From positions 1,178,001-1,242,000 of the forward strand of contig NZ_JACCFG010000001.1 in assembly GCF_013416555.1 (NCBI RefSeq): DNA of 64,000 bases, in the 5' to 3' direction. Positions 44,014 to 52,665 of the stretch are shown piece after piece. The first letter of the stretch is position 1, and each line of letters starts with the position of its first letter. The position numbers were made by a program, and so were the translations under genes. The stretch comes from Sphingomonas sp. R-74633. GTDB taxonomy: Bacteria > Pseudomonadota > Alphaproteobacteria > Sphingomonadales > Sphingomonadaceae. The notes beneath the pieces were generated by a model, which worked only from the letters and a program-made list of their open reading frames with translations, had not been told where the DNA came from and did no database searches.

Positions 44014-45231
44014 ATGGACTTTCCAATCGAAGCCGTGCGCGCCGAGTTCCTGGCGCTCCGCCCCGACCGCGTCTATTTCGACGCGCCCGGCGGCACCCAG
44101 ATCTGCGAGGCTGCGGTGGCGCGGATGGTCGAGCACCTCCACGCCGGCACGGCCAATGCGGGCGGCGCGTTCATCACCTCGGTCGAGACCGATGCCGTGA
44201 GCGAGACCGCGCACCAGGCGATGGCGGATCTGCTCGGCGGCAAGCCCGACGAAATCGCCTTCGGGCAGAACATGACGTCGCTCACCTTCGCCGTCTCGCG
44301 CGCGCTGGCGCGGGAGTGGAGCGAGGGCGACGAGCTGATCTGCACCCGGCTCGACCATGACGCCAATGTCTCGCCCTGGCTCCACGCCGCGCGCGACAAG
44401 GGCATGACGGTGCGCTGGCTGGATTTCGATCCCGAGACCGGCCGCTGGAAGCTCGACGAGCTGGTCGGGCTGATCGGACCGCGCACCCGGCTGGTGGCGC
44501 TCGGCATGGCGAGCAATGCGCTCGGCACGATCAACCCGGTGGCCGAGGCCGTGAAGATCATCCGCGCCCATTCGGATGCGCTGATCTTCGTCGACGCGGT
44601 GCAATCGGTGCCGCACATCGCGACCGACGTGGTGGCGCTCGGCGCAGACTTCCTCGCCTGCTCGCCCTACAAGTTCTTCGGCCCGCACCAGGGCGTGCTC
44701 TGGGCGCGCGCCGAGACGGTCGAGCGCGTCGAGGCCTATCGCGTGCGCCCGGCGGGCAATCACGGCGCGCATCGCTTCGAGACGGGCACGCCGTCGTTCG
44801 AGGGGCAGGCGGCGGTGCTCGGCACGATCGAATATCTCGAATGGCTGGGCACGCAGCTCGATCCGATGGCCAATAGCCGCCGCGCGAAGCTAGTCGCGGC
44901 GATGCAGGGCTGCGTCCATTACGAGCAGGATCTGGGCGACCGGCTGCTGGCGGGTTTGGCGGGCATTCCGGGGCTCAGGCTCTGGGGGCCGTCGACGATG
45001 GAAGGCCGGGTGCCGACCTTCTCCTTCACGATCGAAGGCCACCACCCCGACGCGATCGCCGCGCATCTGGCGGAGCACGGTATCTTCGCCTGGTCGGGCA
45101 GCTTCTACGCGATCGAAGTGACCGCACGGCTGGGCGTCGATCCGACCGGCGGGCTGCTGCGCGTCGGGCTCTGCCACTATAACACCGCCGAGGAAGTTGA
45201 CCGGCTTATCGCCGCGCTTGCCGAGCTCTGA
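44014..45231 (+). CDS. Class V aminotransferase-fold protein (cysteine desulfurase-like)
   Basis: A 405-residue PLP enzyme of the NifS/CsdA-like fold. It has YFDAPGGTQICEAAVARM, FGQNMTSLTFAVSRALARE, HDANVSPW, VDAVQSVPHIATDV and the PLP-Lys in CSPYKFFGPHQGVLW, and ends with VGLCHYNTAEEVDRLIAAL. In cysteine desulfurases a Cys loop lies near 330-360; here that area reads WSGSFYAIEV, so desulfurase activity is doubtful. ATG 44014 fits the usual start MDFPIEAVRAEF. Function open. Confidence 0.82.
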   Translation: MDFPIEAVRAEFLALRPDRVYFDAPGGTQICEAAVARMVEHLHAGTANAGGAFITSVETDAVSETAHQAMADLLGGKPDEIAFGQNMTSLTFAVSRALAREWSEGDELICTRLDHDANVSPWLHAARDKGMTVRWLDFDPETGRWKLDELVGLIGPRTRLVALGMASNALGTINPVAEAVKIIRAHSDALIFVDAVQSVPHIATDVVALGADFLACSPYKFFGPHQGVLWARAETVERVEAYRVRPAGNHGAHRFETGTPSFEGQAAVLGTIEYLEWLGTQLDPMANSRRAKLVAAMQGCVHYEQDLGDRLLAGLAGIPGLRLWGPSTMEGRVPTFSFTIEGHHPDAIAAHLAEHGIFAWSGSFYAIEVTARLGVDPTGGLLRVGLCHYNTAEEVDRLIAALAEL

Positions 45232-45234
45232 CCC

Positions 45235-46578
45235 CTAGATCGCGTATTTCGTCCGCTGCGGGCGGCCGAGCATCGCATTCGCCGCATCGTCGCCGATGAA
45301 CTTCTCCGCGACGGGATCCCATTTCAGCCTCCGGCCGGTCTTCATCGCGATGTGATGGAGCAAGCAGGTCGAGCAGGCGCGGTGGCCGATCTCCGCAGGC
45401 GCGCTGACAACCGCGCCTTTCAGGATCGCGTCGAGCCAGTTCCGGTGCTGCTCGGGTGCCTTGTAGAGGTGGATCTCGTTGGGCCCGATCACGCTGTCGA
45501 GCAGCTTCGGGTCGCTCGCCGTCAGCGGAATATCGGCGGGCTTTGAGGGATCGGAGGACGAGACCGAACCGGTGCGCTGGACGAACACCCAACCCTTGTC
45601 GCCGATGAACTTCACCCCGTTGGGCAGCGCGCCCGAGATCGTCATCGTCACGCCATTGGCATAGCGCGCATGCGTCTCGAACGGGCCGTGGACGTTCCAC
45701 AGGCCGCTCCTGGGAAACTCAGCGCTGCCCCAGATCTCGACCGGCCCGGAATGCTCCATGTCCATGCCCCAATGGGCGATGTCGACATGATGCGCGCCCC
45801 AGCCGGTGATCATGCCCGCGCCGAACTGTTCGATGCGCAGCCAGCCGGGGCGATCCTCGAAGCTGTTCTGTGGATGTACGCCGATCTCGGTGTATGGGAT
45901 CTCGGGCGTCGTCCCCAGCCATGCATCATAGTTGAGGTTGGGCGGGATGGGCATCGGCGGCGCCTCTGGCCCCGAGGGGTCGCCGGGCAGACCGATCTCG
46001 ACATGCTTGAGCTTGCCGATCCGACCGTTGCGAACCAGCTCGCAGGCGCGGTGGAATTGCGGCCAGGGGTCCTGCCCGCGCTGCTGCGAGCCGATCTGAA
46101 GGATCTTACCCGATTTCTTCACTTCGTCGGCCATGCGCCGGCCCTCGGCGATGGTCAGCGAAGCGGGCTTCTGGAGATAGACATGCTTGCCCGCCTGCAC
46201 TGCGCGCACCGCGAGCGGCGCGTGCTGGTGATCGGGGGTCGAGACCAGCACCGCATCGATATCCTTGGCGGCGAGCAGCTCATGATAATCGGTATAGCCG
46301 CGCGTGCCGGCGTAGTTCTTGCCGGTGCTGGCGGCATAGCGGTCATCGACCAATTGCATGCCGGCGCCGAGCCGCTTGGTATCGACATCGCACACCGCGA
46401 CGATCTGCGCGTCCGCGTGCTTGTGGATTTCCTTCATGTCGTGGACGCGGCTGATCCGGCCGACGCCGATCGCGCCGATCGTCACGCGATTGGAAGGCGC
46501 GTTCTGGCCGAACACGCTGGAAGGCACGATCATCGGCGCCGCGATGGCACCCAAGGTCTGGCGTCTGGAAAGCCGCAT
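45235..46578 (-). CDS. Tat-exported Gfo/Idh/MocA oxidoreductase
   Basis: A 447-residue Gfo/Idh/MocA enzyme with a twin-arginine signal (MRLSRRQTLGAIAAPMIVPS). The dinucleotide fold is VTIGAIGVGRISRVHDMKEI, the Lys motif HVYLQKPASLTIAEGR, and AGMITGWGAHHVDIAHWGMD holds the His motif. Tat export implies folding with bound NAD(P) before export, as in Zymomonas glucose-fructose oxidoreductase (known). It follows the second Tat-type paralogue by 18 bases in a cluster with a cupin and GH97, which suggests periplasmic sugar oxidation. Confidence 0.9.
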   Translation of the reverse strand: MRLSRRQTLGAIAAPMIVPSSVFGQNAPSNRVTIGAIGVGRISRVHDMKEIHKHADAQIVAVCDVDTKRLGAGMQLVDDRYAASTGKNYAGTRGYTDYHELLAAKDIDAVLVSTPDHQHAPLAVRAVQAGKHVYLQKPASLTIAEGRRMADEVKKSGKILQIGSQQRGQDPWPQFHRACELVRNGRIGKLKHVEIGLPGDPSGPEAPPMPIPPNLNYDAWLGTTPEIPYTEIGVHPQNSFEDRPGWLRIEQFGAGMITGWGAHHVDIAHWGMDMEHSGPVEIWGSAEFPRSGLWNVHGPFETHARYANGVTMTISGALPNGVKFIGDKGWVFVQRTGSVSSSDPSKPADIPLTASDPKLLDSVIGPNEIHLYKAPEQHRNWLDAILKGAVVSAPAEIGHRACSTCLLHHIAMKTGRRLKWDPVAEKFIGDDAANAMLGRPQRTKYAI

Positions 46579-46596
46579 GGCCCCTCTCCTCCTCGT

Positions 46597-47742
46597 TCAG
46601 GCCGTGATCGGCCGCGTGGCGTTCTTCTGTGCGGTGAGCACCAGCTCGGCGGCGAGCAGCGCCTGGTCCTGGTCCTGCGCGACGCTACTGCGCTCGACGA
46701 CATCGGCGATGAATTGCGGGCCGAAGGGCAGATGGACCTTGGAACAGTCCATGTAGCGCACGCCCTGCTTGTCGCAGATCAGCAGGTGGTTGCCGCCCGG
46801 TCGCCCGGCGATGTCAACATATTTGCGCAGCTCGATGTAACCCTCGGTGCCGAGGATGAAGAGTCGGCCGTCGCCCCAGGTCGGCAACCCGTCGGGGGTG
46901 AACCAGTCGACACGGACATAGCCAGTGCCGCCGTCACCGGTGAGCATCATGTCACCGAAATCCTCGAAGTCCGGCTTGCCCGGCCAGTTGCGGTTGCCGG
47001 TCTGCGCGGCGACGACATGCGCGGTCTTCGAGCCGGTGTAGAACAGGAACTGGTCGGCCTGGTGGCTGCCGATATCGGTGAGGATGCCGCCATAGCGCGC
47101 CTTGTCCCAGAACCAGTCCGGGCGGCCGGTGCCGACGCGGTGGGGGGCGATGTTGATCGTTTGGATGACCTTGCCGATCTGCCCCTGCCGGACGAGTTCG
47201 CCGGCCTGGACCGCGGCGCGCACCTCGAGCCGCTCGGAATACATGATCGCGAACTTGCGCTTCGTCTCGGCGATCGTGCGGCGGACCTCGGCGAGTTGGT
47301 CGAGGCTGGTGATCGCAGGCTTGTCGCCGAGATAGTCCTTGCCCGCGCGCATCGCCCGGATGCCGAGCGGGGCGCGGAGGTCGGGGATCGGCGCGCCGAT
47401 GATCAGCTTGATCGACTTGTCGCCAAGGATCTCGTCCTCGCTGCGCGCGAGCTTGATCGCATTGCCGTAGCGCTTGCGGAACGTGTCGACCTGCTTCGGA
47501 TCGGCTGCATAGAATGCCTTGAGCACGCCGCCGCCGCGGAGCATCGCGTCGGTCATCGAATAGATGTGCGCATGATCGAGGCCGATCACGCCGAAATCGG
47601 CCTTGTGGGTTACGCCCGGCTCGGGGCCGACGGGCGCGGCATTCTCTGATGGCGCGTTGCCCGAGCTCTGCGACTGGGCGAATACTTCGGGCGGCAACAT
47701 CGCGGCGAGGCCGGCAATGCCGAGGATCGAACGGCGGTCCAT
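46597..47742 (-). CDS. Exported Gfo/Idh/MocA oxidoreductase, second paralogue
   Basis: A 381-residue enzyme with a short Tat-like signal (MDRRSILGIAGLAAMLPPEV then FAQS). The Rossmann start is modified: ADFGVIGLDHAHIYSMTDAM replaces GxGxxG by GLDHAH, so cofactor binding may differ. The Lys motif reads YLGDKPAITSLDQLAEV and the His motif YGGILTDIGSHQADQFLFY. It is clearly related to, but distinct from, the neighbour; the pair could act in sequence or as a complex. 14 bases after the cupin gene. Confidence 0.88.
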   Translation of the reverse strand: MDRRSILGIAGLAAMLPPEVFAQSQSSGNAPSENAAPVGPEPGVTHKADFGVIGLDHAHIYSMTDAMLRGGGVLKAFYAADPKQVDTFRKRYGNAIKLARSEDEILGDKSIKLIIGAPIPDLRAPLGIRAMRAGKDYLGDKPAITSLDQLAEVRRTIAETKRKFAIMYSERLEVRAAVQAGELVRQGQIGKVIQTINIAPHRVGTGRPDWFWDKARYGGILTDIGSHQADQFLFYTGSKTAHVVAAQTGNRNWPGKPDFEDFGDMMLTGDGGTGYVRVDWFTPDGLPTWGDGRLFILGTEGYIELRKYVDIAGRPGGNHLLICDKQGVRYMDCSKVHLPFGPQFIADVVERSSVAQDQDQALLAAELVLTAQKNATRPITA

Positions 47743-47756
47743 AACGCGCTCTCCTG

Positions 47757-48203
47757 TTACTTTGCCGGCGTCGCGGCGGTCTTCCAGTTGATCACGTGAT
47801 AGGTCGCCGGCGTGTCACCGACATTGCGCAGCGCATGCGGCGAATTGGAAGCGTTGAAGATCACCGAGCCGGGGCCGAGCCGCTCCCATTTGCCGGCCGA
47901 GAGCGTCTCGACCGTGCCGCGATCGATGATCACCAGTTCCTCATTGGGATGCTGGTGCGGCGGGTGCGAAGCGAGGCCCGGATTGAGCGTGGTGATGTGC
48001 ATCTCCAGCTCGGAAAGCGTCGCGGTGGGCTGGCGGACGAGGTTGCGGAGTTCGCCGACATCGGTTTTCTGGACGGCGAGCTTGTTCCAGTCCCACACCG
48101 CCGGACCGAGCACGGCCTGCTGCTGGGCAAGCGCGCTCGCACCCCAACCGCAGACTATCGCGACCGCGGCGATGCCGAAATCCCTTTGCGTGATCCGCAT
48201 CAT
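47757..48203 (-). CDS. Exported cupin-domain protein
   Basis: A 148-residue small beta-barrel protein with signal peptide (FGIAAVAIVCGWGASALAQ) and a cupin core: HPPHQHPNEELVIIDRGTVE supplies the His-His-Glu metal site, and PHALRNVGDTPATYHVI the later His. It could bind a metal and act on a sugar intermediate as an isomerase, or simply bind it. It sits between GH97 and two exported oxidoreductases, all minus strand. Function inferred from neighbours only. Confidence 0.82.
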   Translation of the reverse strand: MMRITQRDFGIAAVAIVCGWGASALAQQQAVLGPAVWDWNKLAVQKTDVGELRNLVRQPTATLSELEMHITTLNPGLASHPPHQHPNEELVIIDRGTVETLSAGKWERLGPGSVIFNASNSPHALRNVGDTPATYHVINWKTAATPAK

Positions 48204-48251
48204 CCCTCTCCTTTTCGGAGAGGCTACACCAATTGTACGAGTTTTGAAGCG

Positions 48252-50204
48252 CTATTTCTCAAAGATCGCCGCAGCCCCGCCATTGGCGGCGAGATCAAGC
48301 GTGAGCGTCTCGCCATCTGCCACGCGCTTCTCGGTGAGGACCGGCGCATCCGGCTTGTCGCCATCGCTCCACAGCCGCATCGCCGCACCCTTCTTGTCGA
48401 GGAAATCGAGCGGCACGGTGACCTTGCGCGCGGTCTCGCTGTTCATCGCGCCGAGGAACCAGCGGCTGCCCTTGCGGCGGGCGAGGACGATATACTCACC
48501 CGTCTCGCCGGCCAGATAGCGGGTCTCGTCCCAGGCCGAGGGCACTGCCTTGATGAAGTCGAAGCCGGCCGGGCTGGCGGCATAGGTATCCGGGCTGTCC
48601 GAAACCGCGGCGAGCGGCGAGAGGAAGACGACATACATCGCCAGCCCGTGCGCCCGGCTGGTCTGGACGAAGGGCAGGTCTCCGCGGACGCGGAAGGCCT
48701 CGGGGGTCGTGTTGCGGAAGCCGCCCGGCGTATAGTCCATCGGCCCGATCAGCCCGCGGGTGAAGGCGAGCATGACATTGTGGCGGGAGGTCACCCGCTT
48801 GCTCCACTTGTTATACTCGGCGCCCATCACCCCTTCCTGCGTCATGAAATTGGGCCAGGTGCGGTTGAGCCCGCGCGGCGGATAGGCGCCGTGGAAATCG
48901 ACCATGATATGGTGGCGCGCGGCGGCACCGAGCAACCGGGTGTACCAGTTGACCATCCACTGGTCGTCGCGGTCCATGAAATCGACCTTGATGCCGGCAA
49001 TGCCGAGCTTCTCATATTCGGCGAGCGCGTCTTCCTGCTGCTCGTCCAATGCCTGCCAATGCATCCACAGCCACAGGCGGACCTTCTTCGACTTCGCGTA
49101 CTCAACAACTTCCTGGAGATTGAGCGAGTCGGTCCATTTGGTGATGTCGACGCCCGGGCGGCGCACCCCGCCCCCGCCGGCGCCGGCATACCAGCCCTCA
49201 TCGATCATCGTATAAGGCAGGCCATTGGCGGCGGCGAAGTCGATCAGCGCCTTGGCGACGGCCGTGGTGCTGCGCTGGCCGGGGAGCGCGGCGATCACCG
49301 GGCCGCTCCACCAGTCCCAGCTGGTCAGGCCGGGCTTGATCCAGCTCGTGTCCTCGATCCGGCTCGGGCTGGAGAGATTGGCGATCAGCGTGCTCTCGTT
49401 GAGCTTGCCGAGCTGATCGGCGAGCATCACCACGCGCCAGGGCGTGACGATCGGGCTGCCGATGCGCGTGTGGACGGCGATGCGATAGTCATCGAGCGAG
49501 GGCGAGAGCTTGACCTGAAGCCCGGGTCCGCCGTCACCACGCCCGGTGAGGTACATGCCGGCAAAGTCGAGCAGGTCGGCCTCGGCGATCGCGAAGGCGG
49601 CCTTGCCGGTCTCGCAGGCGAAGGGGACGTCGAACAGATTATGGTCGCGCAGATGCGGCACGTCGACAGGATCGAACTCGCCCTCATGGCTCGAGCCGAA
49701 CTTGCCGACATTGAAGCCCCAGCATTTGTAGCTCGGCGGGAAATAGAAGCCGGTGCGATCGTAGCGGACGATCGCGGCGGCAGTGGCCGGCTGGACGGGG
49801 ATCACGGTGCGGAAGGCGACGCCGTCGTCATAGGCGCGCAGGACGATGTCGAGCTTGCGCTTCGCCCCGCCCTTCTCCTGGAAATGGACGGTGAGCTGGT
49901 TGTAATGATCGCGCCCTTCGGAGGCGATACCGGCGACAATCGGGTAGCGCGCGTCGGCGGTGGCGCTCTCCGAGCCGGTGATCGCCAGGCCATAGCCGAG
50001 CGTATCGACGTCGAGATCGAGCAGGATCGGCGACGGCGCGATCACGATATTGCCGGCACGCGAGATAGCATAGACCGGCGTGCCCGATCCGCTGAGCTGC
50101 ATCGAGATGCGGTTGCTGCCATCGGGCGAAACGGCGGTCAGCACCTGCTGCGCGGAAGCGGGCGCCGCGGCGAGCAGCGCAAGCGCGGCCAGGACCAGCC
50201 TCAC
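48252..50204 (-). CDS. GH97 family glycoside hydrolase, exported
   Basis: A 650-residue enzyme of family GH97. Signal peptide LVLAALALLAAAPASAQ; N-terminal beta-sandwich (30-270), a TIM barrel (285-560), and a C-terminal beta domain. The region GIAGIKVDFMDRDDQWMVNW places an Asp (about 408) where retaining alpha-galactosidase-type GH97s have their nucleophile, and TMIDEGWY and TQEGVMGAEYNK hold further active-site acids. Hence alpha-galactosidase-like rather than SusB-like is inferred. GTG 50204 overlaps the TGA of the SGNH gene (GTGA), showing coupling. Confidence 0.92.
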   Translation of the reverse strand: MRLVLAALALLAAAPASAQQVLTAVSPDGSNRISMQLSGSGTPVYAISRAGNIVIAPSPILLDLDVDTLGYGLAITGSESATADARYPIVAGIASEGRDHYNQLTVHFQEKGGAKRKLDIVLRAYDDGVAFRTVIPVQPATAAAIVRYDRTGFYFPPSYKCWGFNVGKFGSSHEGEFDPVDVPHLRDHNLFDVPFACETGKAAFAIAEADLLDFAGMYLTGRGDGGPGLQVKLSPSLDDYRIAVHTRIGSPIVTPWRVVMLADQLGKLNESTLIANLSSPSRIEDTSWIKPGLTSWDWWSGPVIAALPGQRSTTAVAKALIDFAAANGLPYTMIDEGWYAGAGGGGVRRPGVDITKWTDSLNLQEVVEYAKSKKVRLWLWMHWQALDEQQEDALAEYEKLGIAGIKVDFMDRDDQWMVNWYTRLLGAAARHHIMVDFHGAYPPRGLNRTWPNFMTQEGVMGAEYNKWSKRVTSRHNVMLAFTRGLIGPMDYTPGGFRNTTPEAFRVRGDLPFVQTSRAHGLAMYVVFLSPLAAVSDSPDTYAASPAGFDFIKAVPSAWDETRYLAGETGEYIVLARRKGSRWFLGAMNSETARKVTVPLDFLDKKGAAMRLWSDGDKPDAPVLTEKRVADGETLTLDLAANGGAAAIFEK

Positions 50205-50923
50205 GCCTTGTGCGCCTTCAGGATCGGAAGCAGCAGCTTCTCCATCGCGGCATAGCCCGCTTCGGTGGGGTGGACGCCGTCAAAGGCGAGGCCCGGTTTC
50301 ATCGCACCCTTCGCGTCGGCCAGTGCGGGGGTATAATCGATCCAGGTCGCGCCGGCGCCGCGGGCATAACCGGCCAGCCAGGCATTGATCGCGCGGATCG
50401 GCTTGACCGTCTCGAGGCCCGGCCGCCACGGGAAATCGCCGGCCGGCGGCACGGAGGCGAGCAGCACCTGGATACCGTTGGCGCGCGCCAGCTCGGTCAT
50501 CATGCGAAGATTGTCGCAGCTTTGCTCGAGTGTGATCTTGCCGGTGTTGCCGGCGATATCATTGGTGCCGGCCATGATGTGGACGAGGCGCGGGCGGAGC
50601 GCGATCACGTCGGCCATCATCCGCAATACCATCTGCGGCGTAGTCTGGCCGCCGATCCCGCGGCAGAGCCGGCCGGAGGTGAAGAAGGCGGGATGCTTGC
50701 TCTGCCAGCCCTCGGTGATCGAATCGCCCATGAAGACGATATCGACCTTGCGGCGCGCGGCGATCAGCTTGCGGTTGTCGTCGGCATAGCGACCGAGCCA
50801 GGGCCAGTCTTCCTTGAGCTGGCGCTGGTGCTGGTCCTCCCAGCTTTCCTGCGTCCGCGCGACGCTGGAAGCGACGGGGAGGAACAGCACGCCCCCAAGA
50901 AACCCACGGCGGACGATCGGCAT
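50201..50923 (-). CDS. Exported SGNH/GDSL hydrolase
   Basis: A 240-residue esterase. Signal or anchor at the N-terminus (RRGFLGGVLFLPVASSVA). Block I is VFMGDSITEGW with Ser68, block III GTNDIAGN and block V DGVHPTEAGY with Asp and His. Such enzymes often deacetylate sugars or glycans. It is coupled by four bases to GH97, so the two likely act on one substrate. ATG 50923 (MPIVRRGFLGG) chosen; the longer frame has no similarity. Confidence 0.88.
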   Translation of the reverse strand: MPIVRRGFLGGVLFLPVASSVARTQESWEDQHQRQLKEDWPWLGRYADDNRKLIAARRKVDIVFMGDSITEGWQSKHPAFFTSGRLCRGIGGQTTPQMVLRMMADVIALRPRLVHIMAGTNDIAGNTGKITLEQSCDNLRMMTELARANGIQVLLASVPPAGDFPWRPGLETVKPIRAINAWLAGYARGAGATWIDYTPALADAKGAMKPGLAFDGVHPTEAGYAAMEKLLLPILKAHKA

Positions 50924-51076
50924 CACGGCTCTCCGGTATCGAACGGTCGCCGCTACCCTAGCCTTCGAAGAAAAGCCCGCAAGTTCTCGGAGAGCCGGCC
51001 GTTTAGTGGGGCGATCCGGCATTGTGCGCGAATGACCGGATACTGTTGAGAGCGTACCGCGCACCAGTTCGTTTCC

Positions 51077-51115
51077 CTGCCGCCGGATGGGTGAAAACCG
51101 GGGGTCCGGCGGCAG
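51077..51115. terminator. Perfect 11-bp hairpin after the sugar permease gene
   Basis: CTGCCGCCGGA (51077-51087) pairs with TCCGGCGGCAG (51105-51115), loop of 17. It lies 19 bases after the permease stop (minus strand) and before the SGNH gene. No T-run follows, so it may be a processing or attenuation element that sets permease level relative to the downstream genes. Confidence 0.4.
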
Positions 51116-51133
51116 GTGAACGACTTTCCCTTA

Positions 51134-52465
51134 TCAGTGGACCGAGGCCATCTCGCCTTCTGCGCGAACCACCGGCGCACGGCCGGCCGCGATCGCGAAC
51201 ACGCACAGCGCGACATAGCAGGCCGCCGGCAGGATCAGCGCGAAGGCATAGCCATGCGCGCCCGAGAGCACACCGACGAGCAGCGGCAGCACCGCGCCGC
51301 CGACGATGGCGGTGCAGAGCAGGCCCGAAGTCGATTCCTCGCTCGCGGTGGAACGCTCGAGCGTCAGCGTGAAGATCACCGGGAACATGATCGAGTTGAA
51401 CAGGCCGATCGCCAGCGCGACGAAGCCGGCGGTGACACCGCCCACCACGAAGACATAGACGCACATCGCCGCGGCAATCGCGGTGAACAGCGCGAGCAGC
51501 TTGTGCGCCTTGATCTGGGTGAGCAGGCCCGAGCCGATCAACCGGCCGACCATCGCACCGCCCCAGTAAAAGGCGACGGCCTTGCCGGCTTCCTGCAGCG
51601 AGACCCCCGGAACACCGTCGCTACCCATCAGGTAACCGAGCAGCGGCACGTTGAACGCGGCGTCGCTATGGCCCCAGATCGCATTCGAATTGAGGAACAG
51701 CGCCATCTGCGTGCCGATCGACACCTCGGCGCCGACATAGAGGAAGATCGCCAGGCCGCCGAGCAGTGCCCATTTGGACGAGAAGGCCGAGAGCAGGCCT
51801 GCGCTCGAGGCCGGTGCCGGCGCGGCTTCGGTGACGACGCGGCGGCTCAGATAGAAGAAAACCGCGAGCGCCGCGATGAGGCCGCAGATCCAGAAATAGG
51901 CCGAATCGATGCCATGCAGCGCATCGGCGCGGATTTCCGGGGTGATCACCGTGCCGGCCTTCACCTCGACGCCCTTGAGGAACAGATGCGCGCCGAGCAG
52001 CGGCCCGAGGAAGGTGCCGACCGAGTTGAAGGTCTGGCTGAGCACCAGGCGGAAATGGCTGCCCTTGGGATCGCCCAGCGCCGCGGCGAGCGGGTTCGCC
52101 GCCACCTGCAGGATGGTGATGCCGCTCGCCAGCACGAACAGGCCGAGCAGCACGAGCCAGTAATTGGCGACGTTCGCCGCGGCGAGCATGATCAGGCAGC
52201 CGGCGATCATCGTGCACAGGGCCGCAATGATCGAAGGCACGGCCTTCAGCTTGCTGACGAGCGCGGCAGCGGGCAGCGAGACGACGAAATAGGCGAAGAA
52301 GAAGGCGAAGGCGCTGGCCTGGGCCTGCACGTCGGTGAGCGTGAAGATGCCCTTCACCGCGGCGACCAGCGGGTCGACCAGCGAGGTGATGAAGCCCCAT
52401 GCGAAGAACAATGTGGTGACGGCGGCGAATGCCAGCGTCGTCTGCGTAGAGCGTGCGGATGCCAA
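51134..52465 (-). CDS. Sugar MFS permease, FHS family (glucose/galactose or fucose type)
   Basis: A 443-residue inner-membrane proton symporter with 12 helices. FFAWGFITSLVDPLVAAVK matches the FucP/GluP signature, as do FAFFFAYFVVSLPAAALVSK, LQVAANPLAAALGDP and SQTFNSVGTFLGPLLGA. TTG 52465 is chosen: GGGAGAG lies five bases before it and the protein begins ASARSTQTTLAF; ATG upstream gives no similarity. It carries a LacI-type operator and TTGACA upstream. It is first of the GH97 cluster. Confidence 0.92.
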   Translation of the reverse strand: MASARSTQTTLAFAAVTTLFFAWGFITSLVDPLVAAVKGIFTLTDVQAQASAFAFFFAYFVVSLPAAALVSKLKAVPSIIAALCTMIAGCLIMLAAANVANYWLVLLGLFVLASGITILQVAANPLAAALGDPKGSHFRLVLSQTFNSVGTFLGPLLGAHLFLKGVEVKAGTVITPEIRADALHGIDSAYFWICGLIAALAVFFYLSRRVVTEAAPAPASSAGLLSAFSSKWALLGGLAIFLYVGAEVSIGTQMALFLNSNAIWGHSDAAFNVPLLGYLMGSDGVPGVSLQEAGKAVAFYWGGAMVGRLIGSGLLTQIKAHKLLALFTAIAAAMCVYVFVVGGVTAGFVALAIGLFNSIMFPVIFTLTLERSTASEESTSGLLCTAIVGGAVLPLLVGVLSGAHGYAFALILPAACYVALCVFAIAAGRAPVVRAEGEMASVH

Positions 52466-52531
52466 AATATCTCTCCCTGCCGGTTTTCGCCCGTCCCCGG
52501 TTCCGGCAGGCGTTTGACTGCAGCGTGGTCC

Positions 52532-52551
52532 GACAACGTTGCCACTGTCAA
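52532..52551 (-). promoter_or_regulatory. LacI-type operator and -35 of the sugar permease
   Basis: On the minus strand TTGACA (52546-52551) is followed by TGGCAACGTTGTC (52532-52544), a palindrome centred on AACGTT in the -35 to -10 spacer, a classic repressor position. It is 67 bases upstream of the permease TTG. Confidence 0.6.
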
Positions 52552-52665
52552 GGCGCTGCAAGCATGGGTGTAAATTCCGCGCTCGCCAGCGGCAACTGCT
52601 TTGGCATAATAGCAATCTGCGATTCAGGTCGTCCGATGCAGGGCGGCCGCGAAGGAGATTTGCGA

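Noticed and set aside
45670..50255. Long plus-strand open frames opposite the Gfo/Idh and GH97 genes
   Set aside because: Asp/Arg/His-rich antisense translations with no motifs, opposite genes with clear families.
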